Source: Methylobacter sp015476545 (lineage in GTDB: Bacteria > Pseudomonadota > Gammaproteobacteria > Methylococcales > Methylomonadaceae). Taken from it: a DNA stretch of 64,000 bases. The DNA lies in contig NZ_CP197401.1 in the NCBI RefSeq assembly GCF_052162025.1, positions 2,418,001 through 2,482,000 on the forward strand, read 5' to 3'. Each line of letters begins with the position of its first letter. The stretch's first letter is position 1. Under the pieces are notes generated by a model, which saw only the letters and a list, made by a program, of their open reading frames with translations, had not been told where the DNA came from and ran no database searches. Shown one piece after another: positions 34,820 to 42,968 of the stretch. The translations under genes were made by a program, and so were the position numbers.

Positions 34820-36691
34820 TTATCTGACATCCTCTCCAGCCGGTTGAATCGTATTAGCGAGATAGTCTGGATCGAAATCTGTAACTCGATTTCTTAGGAT
34901 GCGGGCAATTTGCTTCATATGACCAGCACGTACCGAGAATATCGCTCCGTACTTTTCTTCGAGAAATGATGCAATATTTAGTGCTTTCTCGTGTTCCTCA
35001 TCAACTGCAGATTTCGCTCGGGCCGATGTGACGCGGGAACCCATCCAGCGAGTAAGCTCAAACAACTGTGAGTTCGATAGCGCCTCCAATGCGGATACAA
35101 TATCGTGAGGCTGTATATAAGCCGCAAACAAAGGAGTGTTCTCTTCTGAATCTAGGATCTCCAAGTATTCGTCTGGTGTTTCCTTTATCCTTGACCAGAC
35201 TGATGCGCTCATTGATAGGTCTCTTTCAGACAAGTATCGCGTGTTTCTTTCTCTCACGTGCTCCAGGATGTCCAGACTATATAAATAGTTATCTGACCAA
35301 AGTCGCTCACCGACGGTTACTACATACTCCATCTTTTTGTGATCATAGAGCTCGTCAATTAGCTTAATAAGCCCCTTCTTTGCCTGCTCAAAATCCAAGT
35401 CGACCACTCCGCGCTTTATGTCTGAGGTCAAACGGTCAGCAATACGTAACAAGTTCCCGGGATGAGTAATTGATTTTTCGTCAAATACGCTTGAAATTAC
35501 TGCCTCAAACACTTTCTTACTTTCGTCATCTGGTAAGTACCAGAACTTGAAAGTGTCAATGTAGTACTCGAAAGGCTCTGGAGCCTTCCAGTTGTCAAAA
35601 AAATCTACGAAGGCTGATGGACGATAGAATCCGCCGGTCACTAGATTTATTATTGAAGATACCCGCACACCTTCTGACGAATAGAAGATAGCTTCCAGTA
35701 AAGCTTTCGGGATGGGCGACGCACTATTGTCCTCATCCTGACTGGGATCATAGCCCAGTTTTTTCATGAGATCTAAAGCATCTCGGTCATCGTATTTCAG
35801 GATGGAAGACAGAAACAATCCGTCCGCCGCCTTCATTTGAACTAGCTTTGTTGCTGCAAGCGTGATCTCAAAGAACGCGAGCGCTTTAGTTGGGGAGGTA
35901 TGAAAAGCATCCAAGTTGTGCATTGCTACATCACCACACAACTGGAAAGCATCAGCGAGCAGTCGAATGTTCTGGCACTTTATGTGCTCCAAGAACTGAA
36001 TCATGCGTGGAGTATTTTCGCTGATGAGCTTTGCTAATATTTCCTTAGCTTCAAGGCTCCCAATTGATGCGATGTCTAAGGAAATCGACAGCAGTCGTGT
36101 TGGACTATGCGCTAGGGTGTAGACATAGCGCACAGTCTTTGTACGGGCACGTTGAAATTCAGTACGTTGGCTCTCTGGTATTTTCGACAGGTCGCCGACC
36201 AAAATACACTTTGTACCGTCATGTTCAGCCAAGCCGTTGATGTACCCCAAACAGACGCCGATGTCTCCTTGCCAGCGCTCGATGTCATCGAAACACAGAG
36301 TAAGCTTTTTTGCTTGATCAAGTGCTCGTTTTTTCCACTTCCGGAGACCGTATTGAACGGCATATCCCAACCCACCTATCCGTACTCCGTCCGTTAATTC
36401 AGAACTCGCCGTATTCAATAAACCTGAAAAAATTCCTGCGTCATCCTCTCCCAGTCTAGATGCAGATGTGAATATAGCAGATTCAATGCCGTCTATACTG
36501 CTTAGACCATAGAGCGACACGTACAAAAAGTTGGAATCATCGATGATGTCTCCAATGGCGTTCTGAACCAAATATGTTTTCCCTACGCCCCATTCACCGT
36601 CTATCGCGATGGCGTAAGGAGTTCTGTCCGCAGCGATGTATGCGCGGATTGCATCCAAGATATCCGATGTCATATCCGAATTAAAACTCAT
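34820..36691 (-). CDS. KAP-like P-loop NTPase
   Basis: A 623-residue cytoplasmic protein. Walker A is GEWGVGKT (residues 32-39) and Walker B is LTLCFDDIERW (130-140), as in the KAP/STAND-like NTPases. The remaining 470 residues are helical, without membrane segments or a recognised effector domain. Related NTPases occur in phage-defence loci, but none of that is shown here. No partner gene is adjacent. It lies in the mosaic region between the nitroreductase gene and a proS duplicate, which supports acquisition by transfer. Confidence 0.75.
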   Translation of the reverse strand: MSFNSDMTSDILDAIRAYIAADRTPYAIAIDGEWGVGKTYLVQNAIGDIIDDSNFLYVSLYGLSSIDGIESAIFTSASRLGEDDAGIFSGLLNTASSELTDGVRIGGLGYAVQYGLRKWKKRALDQAKKLTLCFDDIERWQGDIGVCLGYINGLAEHDGTKCILVGDLSKIPESQRTEFQRARTKTVRYVYTLAHSPTRLLSISLDIASIGSLEAKEILAKLISENTPRMIQFLEHIKCQNIRLLADAFQLCGDVAMHNLDAFHTSPTKALAFFEITLAATKLVQMKAADGLFLSSILKYDDRDALDLMKKLGYDPSQDEDNSASPIPKALLEAIFYSSEGVRVSSIINLVTGGFYRPSAFVDFFDNWKAPEPFEYYIDTFKFWYLPDDESKKVFEAVISSVFDEKSITHPGNLLRIADRLTSDIKRGVVDLDFEQAKKGLIKLIDELYDHKKMEYVVTVGERLWSDNYLYSLDILEHVRERNTRYLSERDLSMSASVWSRIKETPDEYLEILDSEENTPLFAAYIQPHDIVSALEALSNSQLFELTRWMGSRVTSARAKSAVDEEHEKALNIASFLEEKYGAIFSVRAGHMKQIARILRNRVTDFDPDYLANTIQPAGEDVR

Positions 36692-37131
36692 AACATTGAC
36701 ACTGATTCATAACAAAGTATTAGAAAGCTCCAGTATTTCAACCTTTGGGGATGACTTATTTTCTCCTAGCTTAACAGCCGTCCGGTATTCGGCTTAAATA
36801 AAACATTTCAGAAATTGCCATGAGAGACTCTTAAGGGTCGATTTGAACCATTCATGGCCTTATACAATTGAGACTAATTTTGGCAACTGTCCGGTCAAAC
36901 CCAGATTTTTACAAAAACACGAAGGGCACGAAGAAAAGTCAAAAGAACGTCATGCTCCTCGTGTCCTTGGCAACTGCTCCCTCGTTGCTAAGCCATATAT
37001 GGATGTAGCGAATATCGAAAACGCATTAACGTCATGGATAGCATATAGTAGCGCACCAACAGTAGGCGCGCTAGACGACGCAGAAGCAGTTTTCGACCGG
37101 CCTCACTCATCCATGAGTCCTTCATGGTTAA
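36692..37131. other. Intergenic stretch with a CACGAAGG palindrome
   Basis: About 440 bases without a credible gene. A frame at 36843-37364 runs into the antisense of the proS fragment and is spurious. The segment 36916-36970 (AACACGAAGGGCACGAAG ... CTCCTCGTGTCCTTGG) is a second copy of the palindrome at 8241-8291. Confidence 0.6.
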
Positions 37132-37135
37132 TCAA

Positions 37136-37792
37136 CTATCTATTCAGCCTGGCTTTCAAAAAGTCGATAATTTCCGTAAACGGAATTTCCTGGCTGTCCT
37201 GCTCCGTTCTGGCCTTGTACTCGACCGTGCCCGTATCCAGGCCGCGATCGCCGACGACGATTCGGTGCGGGATGCCGATCAGTTCCATGTCCGAGAACAT
37301 GAAGCCGGCGCGAACCTTACGGTCATCGAACAACACCTCGATACCGGCCGCCTGCAGGTCCTGATACAGCTTTTCGGAGGCTTCCTTCAGGCGCTCGGAT
37401 TTATGCATGTTCATGGGGCAAAGCGCAACCTGGAACGGCGCCAGGCTGTCCGACCAGATAATGCCTTTGTCGTCGTGATTTTGCTCGATGGCCGCCGCCA
37501 CCACGCGTGAAATGCCGATGCCGTAGCAGCCCATGATCATGGTCTGGTTTTTGCCGGCCTCATTGATGATGTCGGCTTTCATTGCAGCGCTGTATTTGGC
37601 GCCCAACTGGAAAATGTGCCCGACTTCAATGCCGCGCGCCAGCGTGATCGTACCCTTGCCGTCCGGGCTGGGATCGCCTTCGACGACCGTGCGAAGGTCT
37701 TCGATTTGCGCAGGCAACGGCAGATCGCGCTCCCAGTTGACGCCTTGATAATGCTTGCCGTCCTGGTTGGCGCCGCAGACGAAATCAGACAT
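37136..37792 (-). pseudogene. proS: Duplicate 3' fragment of proS (last 218 codons)
   Basis: Encodes the C-terminal part of prolyl-tRNA synthetase from MSDFVCGANQDGKHYQGVN to the stop, including the anticodon-binding domain; the catalytic N-terminus is absent. Against the intact gene at 40205-41920 I count only three amino-acid changes (Ala/Ile in LG(A/I)KYSAA, Ala/Thr in KE(A/T)SEK, Arg/Lys near the end) but some 40 base changes, mostly at third positions. Similarity starts at about 37132 and ends at about 37795, where a palindromic repeat begins. It should have no synthetase activity. Confidence 0.85.
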
Positions 37793-37796
37793 CAGC

Positions 37797-37903
37797 CCGC
37801 GTAGGGCGCATTAGCGATAGCGTGATGCACCGAATGAAAAAAAGCTAACATGCTGCGGAATACGCTACGCTATTCCGCCCTACGAGCTACGAGCTACGAG
37901 CTA
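37797..37903. repeat. Composite intergenic repeat at the proS fragment edge
   Basis: CGTAGGGCGCATTAGCGATAGCG is followed by GCGGAATA-CGCTACGC-TATTCCGC, an eight-base perfect palindrome, then CCTACGAGC and three direct copies of GAGCTAC (about 37880-37903). It resembles the GTAGGGCGGAATAGCG repeats common between genes in proteobacteria. Confidence 0.65.
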
Positions 37904-37917
37904 TTGCACCCTGCAAG

Positions 37918-39231
37918 CTAAAGATCCATCTTTGCAATCGCTTCGGCTGAAGGTTTAACGAAGAAATAAAGCAATCCGATAAAGGCAATGATTCCGCCCG
38001 CGATTAAAAGTTCTTCTGACTTGGCTTGCGTCAACATCGCTATACACACCACTAAACCAGCCGCCGGAACAAACGCCGGCACTTCGAAACGGCTCTTCAC
38101 TTTGTCTTTCCTCTGTAAGAGAATGAGGGCGAGGTTCACGAGCGAAAAACAACTAAGGAGTAAAACACTGGTCGCCCGCGCTAAATCCGAAATGTCTCCG
38201 CTCAAGGCTAAAATCAGAAGCACCACGAGCAAGATTAGAATTGCTCGATGCGGAGTTAACCGTTTCGGATGAATATCCGCCAAAAATTTTGGTAGAAGCC
38301 CTTGGGATGACATGCCATAAAGAAGGCGCGAACCCATCACGTAGTTTAAAAGTGCGGTGTTCGATACTGCGATGAGCGCAATCAGACTAAAAACCACCGG
38401 CGGAAACCAAGGGGCTGCCTTGCCGATCACGTCAACGAGCGGCTGTTTCGATGCCGCCAGCTCCGTTGCAGGGATGACCGAAACAGCGACAATGCTGATC
38501 GACATGTAGATGAGGGACGAAATTGCCACCGACAGAAGTAGGCCCTTTGGCAATGTCCGCTCGGGTTCGACAACTTCCTCACTCACGTTCAGCATATCCT
38601 CAAAGCCCACAAAAGAGTAAAAGGTAAGAACGGCTCCGCCTAGAAGAATAGGAATCGAGAGATCGCCGATTGGATTTTGCACCGTAGTCGCATCGAGATA
38701 ATTGACGCTGCCAACGAAACTTAACCCCATTAAAATAATAAAAAGGAGACCGCAGATTTCAATTGCGGCTAGAAAACTATTGGTCCAAATCGTTTCCCGA
38801 ATACCCATAAAAATAATAATGGCTAAAGAGAGCGCTAATCCAATAATAATAACGGGCTCTGAAAATAGAGGGAAAAGTCCTGAAAAATAGCCGGCAAAAA
38901 CTCGGCACGCGGTAGCCATCGAAGTAAGACCGGACGCAAGTACCGCAAGGCCCACGACATAAGCCAAGAAATGACTCCCGAAAGCTTTATGCGTAATGTA
39001 AGCGGCGCCCCCGGCACGCGGGTAGCGCGAGCTTAACGATGCATAAGAAAGTCCAGTAAGCGAGGCGGCGATCATGCTCACCATAAAGGCCACCCAGATT
39101 GCGTTGCCCATGAGGCCTGCGGCTTTCCCGACCAATCCATATATGCCCGCCCCCAAAATATCGCCCACTCCATAAAGAACGAGCGGCCACAAAGTAATAT
39201 GTTTTTTTAAGCTCGCTTTATGGGTTGCCAT
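37918..39231 (-). CDS. APC-family amino-acid permease
   Basis: A 437-residue transporter with about 12 membrane helices. The APC signature opens the protein: WPLVLYGVGDILGAGIYGLVGKAAG (TM1 with the unwound GAGIY), then AGGAAYITHKAFG and GFEDMLNVSEEVVEPERTLPKG in TM6-loop. The substrate is not predictable. It lies between the truncated proS fragment and an orphan membrane protein, bordered by repeats on both sides, so it belongs to the inserted or rearranged segment. Confidence 0.88.
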   Translation of the reverse strand: MATHKASLKKHITLWPLVLYGVGDILGAGIYGLVGKAAGLMGNAIWVAFMVSMIAASLTGLSYASLSSRYPRAGGAAYITHKAFGSHFLAYVVGLAVLASGLTSMATACRVFAGYFSGLFPLFSEPVIIIGLALSLAIIIFMGIRETIWTNSFLAAIEICGLLFIILMGLSFVGSVNYLDATTVQNPIGDLSIPILLGGAVLTFYSFVGFEDMLNVSEEVVEPERTLPKGLLLSVAISSLIYMSISIVAVSVIPATELAASKQPLVDVIGKAAPWFPPVVFSLIALIAVSNTALLNYVMGSRLLYGMSSQGLLPKFLADIHPKRLTPHRAILILLVVLLILALSGDISDLARATSVLLLSCFSLVNLALILLQRKDKVKSRFEVPAFVPAAGLVVCIAMLTQAKSEELLIAGGIIAFIGLLYFFVKPSAEAIAKMDL

Positions 39232-39354
39232 TTTTTCATGGTTCCTACTGTAAACCTGAGTTCCGCAGTTGAAGCAGTTTAAAGGATTATCTTTTTTGTC
39301 TAATGTTCAAAATAGTGCCATAGCCCGGGTATTTCTTGGAACCATAAAGAGCTC

Positions 39355-39424
39355 GTAGGATGCGCTGAACGCAGGGATGCGCATCAATCGCGAACAATGA
39401 GGTTCGTATCTCACCGCATCCTAC
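39355..39424. repeat. GTAGGATGCG palindrome upstream of the permease
   Basis: Perfect ten-base arms GTAGGATGCG (39355-39364) and CGCATCCTAC (39415-39424). It sits in the 309-base gap 39232-39540, which otherwise is AT-rich and shows no gene. The inner part matches the element at 32514-32562. Confidence 0.7.
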
Positions 39425-39540
39425 CCGCTGGGGCTAGATATCCCCGGTTATCCGATTAGACGGTTTTTTTAAACATCAAGGGTGTCTGCCTTCAATTGAT
39501 TGTAAGCTCATATTATCGTATTGACAGATCATTTTATTAA

Positions 39541-39948
39541 TTATCGTTCAACCATTTCACTGACATAGTATTTCAAAAACAGTGTCATATTTTTGGGCTT
39601 TTCAGTTGGATAATCCAAATCAGATTGAACTTCGATTAAGAATGAGCCAATTCCCACGATAAATATTAATGCACTACCAAGCAAAATCCCCAGCCATTGA
39701 GATTTAAAATATCGATTCACTAAATACAGGCTGGTTGCTGCTGTGATGTAAAGGACAATGAGTAGTATGGGTGCTACAAAGAAAACCAAAAAACTATTAT
39801 TGGCCGCCATATTAACTCCGATGTCGTAGTATTTCATATACATGCTCATGAGACTTAGAGATAGCAAGGCGACAGGAAAGGGCAGCAGGAAATATAAAAT
39901 TTTGCCTATTGAAAAAATCGGTGATGGGTTAAATCTGTAATTAGGCAT
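39541..39948 (-). CDS. Small four-helix membrane protein, function unknown
   Basis: A 135-residue protein with three to four hydrophobic segments (ILYFLLPFPVALLSLSLMSM, FLVFFVAPILLIVLYITAATSLYL, WLGILLGSALIFIVGIGSFLI) and a C-terminal tail. No family recognised. ATG 39948 is chosen; a TTG seven codons earlier is the alternative. It is more AT-rich than core genes and lies between the permease and the intact proS. Confidence 0.6.
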   Translation of the reverse strand: MPNYRFNPSPIFSIGKILYFLLPFPVALLSLSLMSMYMKYYDIGVNMAANNSFLVFFVAPILLIVLYITAATSLYLVNRYFKSQWLGILLGSALIFIVGIGSFLIEVQSDLDYPTEKPKNMTLFLKYYVSEMVER

Positions 39949-40136
39949 GAATATCCACGCCAAACTCAACCTTGTTAATCAGCAATCCGATAACCGTATC
40001 ATGCAGGACTTCCAACTTCGAAAAGCCGATGGTTTTTCGTGCCAGTCGCTTAACCCACGTTCTGAAATTCAAATTTTTAATTACCCAACTATAGATTTGG
40101 CCGTAAATAATTTCCCGGTTTTCGGGTGCAATAGTG

Positions 40137-40164
40137 TGTAAGGGCGAATGAATTCGCCCTTACA
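40137..40164. repeat. Near-perfect palindrome downstream of proS
   Basis: TGTAAGGGCGAATGAATTCGCCCTTACA, 28 bases. It is close to the stop of proS and could act as its terminator hairpin, though no T-run follows. Confidence 0.6.
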
Positions 40165-40204
40165 TGATTCATCGACAAATCGAAAAGTTATTTTTAACCC
40201 AATC

Positions 40205-41920
40205 CTATCTATTCAGCTTGGCTTTTAAAAAGTCGATAATTTCCGTAAACGGAATTTCCTGGCTGTCCTGCTCCGTTCTGGCCTTGTACTCGACCGTACC
40301 CGTATCCAGGCCGCGGTCGCCGACGACGATGCGGTGCGGGATACCGATCAGCTCCATGTCCGAAAACATAAAACCGGCGCGGACTTTTCGATCATCGAAC
40401 AACACCTCGATGCCGGCCGCCTGCAGGTCCTGATACAGCTTTTCGGAGGTTTCCTTCAGACGCTCGGATTTGTGCATGTTCATGGGACAGAGCGCAACCT
40501 GGAACGGCGCCAGGCTGTCCGACCAGATAATGCCCTTGTCGTCGTGATTTTGCTCAATGGCCGCCGCCACCACGCGGGAAATGCCGATACCGTAGCAGCC
40601 CATGATCATGGTCTGGTTTTTGCCGGCCTCATTGATGATGTCGGCTTTCATTGCAGCGCTGTATTTGATGCCCAACTGGAAGATATGGCCGACTTCAATG
40701 CCGCGCGCCAGCGTGATCGTACCCTTGCCATCCGGGCTGGGATCGCCTTCAACGACCGTGCGAAGATCTTCGATTTGCGCAGGCAACGGCAGATCGCGTT
40801 CCCAGTTGACGCCTTGATAATGTTTGCCGTCCTGGTTGGCGCCGCAGACGAAATCAGACATCAAGGCCGCGCTGCGGTCGGCGATAATTTTTATATCCAG
40901 CCCGATCGGGCCGATGGAGCCGGGCTTGCATCGGCAGGCACTGCTGACTTCCTCATCGCTGGCAAAGCTCAGCGGTGCGGCAATGCCATCAATTTTTTCG
41001 GCCTTGATCACGTTCAGTTCGTGATCGCCTCTTAACAGCAAGGCAACCAGTGTACCCTCTTCTTCGCCTCTCACTATCAAGGTTTTCAGGCACTGCTGCG
41101 GCGAAATGTTTAAAAAGCGGCTGACTTCTTCAATGCTGTGCTGATCGGGCGTATCAACCAGCGTCAATGCGGCGGCCGGCTGGGCGCGCGATCCTGCCGG
41201 CATGACGGCTTCGGCCTTTTCGACATTGGCCGCGTAATCGCTCTCGGTCGAGAAGGCGATGGCGTCTTCGCCGGAATCGGCCAGCACGTGGAATTCATGC
41301 GAAACGGCGCCGCCGATAGAGCCGGAATCGGCAATCACAGCGCGGAACTTCAAGCCGAAACGATTGAAGATATTGGTGTAAGCCTTATACATGACATCGT
41401 AGGTTTCCTGCAGCGAAGCCTGGTCGAGATGGAATGAGTAAGCATCCTTCATGACGAATTCGCGCGAACGCATAACGCCGAAGCGCGGGCGGATTTCGTC
41501 GCGGAATTTGGTTTGCACCTGGTAATAAGTAATGGGCAATTGCTTGTAGCTTTTGATTTCGTTGCGCGCCAGATCGGTGATGATTTCCTCATGCGTAGGT
41601 CCCAGGCAGAAATCGCGGTCGTGGCGGTCTTTCATGCGCGCCAGTTCCGGGCCGTACTGCTCCCAGCGGCCGGTCTCCTGCCATAATTCGGCCGGTTGCA
41701 GTGCCGGCATCAGAACCTCCAGCGCGCCGGCTTTTTCCATTTCCTCACGCGTGATTCTTTCCACTTTGCGTAATACCCGCAACCCCAACGGCAGCCAGGT
41801 ATAAAGCCCGGCGGCCAGTTTGCGGATAAGTCCGGCGCGTATCATCAGTTGATGGCTGGCGATTTCGGCATCGGCCGGGGTTTCTTTAATGGTATTGAGT
41901 GGAAATTGAGTAGTACGCAT
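40205..41920 (-). CDS. proS: Prolyl-tRNA synthetase (bacterial type)
   Basis: A 571-residue class II synthetase. Motif 1 lies in the LGLRVLRKVERITREEMEKAGALEVLMPALQP region, motif 2 in FRDEIRPRFGVMRSREFVMKDAYSFH, and motif 3 in GCYGIGISRVVAAAIEQNHD; the editing insertion (about residues 225-405) is present, as expected of the bacterial type. The gene is intact and should be the working copy. Its last 218 codons are duplicated at 37136-37792. Confidence 0.96.
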   Translation of the reverse strand: MRTTQFPLNTIKETPADAEIASHQLMIRAGLIRKLAAGLYTWLPLGLRVLRKVERITREEMEKAGALEVLMPALQPAELWQETGRWEQYGPELARMKDRHDRDFCLGPTHEEIITDLARNEIKSYKQLPITYYQVQTKFRDEIRPRFGVMRSREFVMKDAYSFHLDQASLQETYDVMYKAYTNIFNRFGLKFRAVIADSGSIGGAVSHEFHVLADSGEDAIAFSTESDYAANVEKAEAVMPAGSRAQPAAALTLVDTPDQHSIEEVSRFLNISPQQCLKTLIVRGEEEGTLVALLLRGDHELNVIKAEKIDGIAAPLSFASDEEVSSACRCKPGSIGPIGLDIKIIADRSAALMSDFVCGANQDGKHYQGVNWERDLPLPAQIEDLRTVVEGDPSPDGKGTITLARGIEVGHIFQLGIKYSAAMKADIINEAGKNQTMIMGCYGIGISRVVAAAIEQNHDDKGIIWSDSLAPFQVALCPMNMHKSERLKETSEKLYQDLQAAGIEVLFDDRKVRAGFMFSDMELIGIPHRIVVGDRGLDTGTVEYKARTEQDSQEIPFTEIIDFLKAKLNR

Positions 41921-42094
41921 TCTGTTCTTGAACGATGAAAAATTGAAAACTGCTATTTTACAGAGTTAATACGGGTTTAGTCATCCCGTTATCTCGGCGC
42001 TTGCCTGCCTGATCATAAAAAACGGATATGCTGCTGAAATGGCCATCCCCTGCCAGCATAGCAAGAGGATGGCATTTCTTGTACACCCCATCAT

Positions 42095-42892
42095 TTACTG
42101 CGTTTTTTCCAGCCTCATTTGTTTCAGGTACTGCACGATATCCTGGGCCTCATCTGGCGTGATAAGGCTCTCAAACGAAGGCATTTTCGTGCCGGCCCTA
42201 TAGGCAGTCGCATTGCGTATGAATCCAGGCAGCTCCTGCTCCTTAAAATACTCGGTAACGTTTTTCGGCACATTCAGTTCCGGACCGACCTCGCCCCCGG
42301 CAAGATTCACCGAATGGCAGCGAATGCAGTAGCGGCTGAACAATTTAAAGCCGTTGTTGATCCGGTCATCAGCCTTGGCGGGCGCAGCGGCACCGAAATA
42401 GGTCATTGCAGGTTGCAATGACAGCGAAACCAGTTGAAATGGCCAGGGATAGCGCCACTCATCCAGTCCTTTTTTCGGCCAAACCAGATAAAATGGCGCC
42501 GGCGTGACAGTTTGCTTGCCGAATTTAAATTCCTGCCATTTTTGGGGCTCGGCGGCGTTGTCCTTGAAAGCAATAAATCCCTGCTCGGCCATCGCATCCT
42601 GATAAGCCATGGACACGTTATAGCCATCGGCGGCTGTAAATACGACCACCAGTTCATCTGCTTTCAAAGAAGGCGGTGCGGGAATTTTTTTCAGGATTTC
42701 CGAGAGCGGATAAGCCTCGTATTCCTTAGCTGATTTATAGACAGGATCATGATCGATTTTTACCGTTTCCGGTTTGGGCAACTGTGCGGGATCGGCCTTG
42801 AGCAGATTGAAATTCGGCCAGTCCGCAGCCGGGCTTAATTGGGGCAGTAATAGCAGCACTGCCAAACTGAGCAATTGTCTTATGCGTGTCAT
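42095..42892 (-). CDS. Exported mono-haem cytochrome c with N-terminal extra domain
   Basis: A 265-residue periplasmic protein. After a signal peptide (MTRIRQLLSLAVLLLLPQLSPA) residues 25-165 form a domain I cannot name with certainty; ELVVVFTAADGYNVSMAYQDAM and FYLVWPKKGLDEWRYPWPFQ recall small periplasmic oxidoreductase-type domains. The C-terminal class I cytochrome domain has the haem motif CIRCH (residues 189-193) and a likely axial Met in GTKMPSF. It may carry electrons for an alcohol or other dehydrogenase. The frame opens ten codons earlier, but MTRIRQ begins the signal. Confidence 0.8.
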   Translation of the reverse strand: MTRIRQLLSLAVLLLLPQLSPAADWPNFNLLKADPAQLPKPETVKIDHDPVYKSAKEYEAYPLSEILKKIPAPPSLKADELVVVFTAADGYNVSMAYQDAMAEQGFIAFKDNAAEPQKWQEFKFGKQTVTPAPFYLVWPKKGLDEWRYPWPFQLVSLSLQPAMTYFGAAAPAKADDRINNGFKLFSRYCIRCHSVNLAGGEVGPELNVPKNVTEYFKEQELPGFIRNATAYRAGTKMPSFESLITPDEAQDIVQYLKQMRLEKTQ

Positions 42893-42968
42893 GTTAGGGT
42901 CTCTTTCTGTCTTTATTAACAAGTTTTTCTGGCAAATGACCTGGTTGTTAAATCTTATCGCAGGCTTT

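Noticed and set aside
36843..37364. 173-codon plus-strand frame
   Set aside because: Its second half is the antisense of the proS fragment, and the same antisense peptide appears at 40164-40433; no domain or start signal.
37880..37903. Three short direct repeats (GAGCTAC), possible CRISPR-like array
   Set aside because: Units are seven bases and contiguous, with no spacers; no cas genes in the window.
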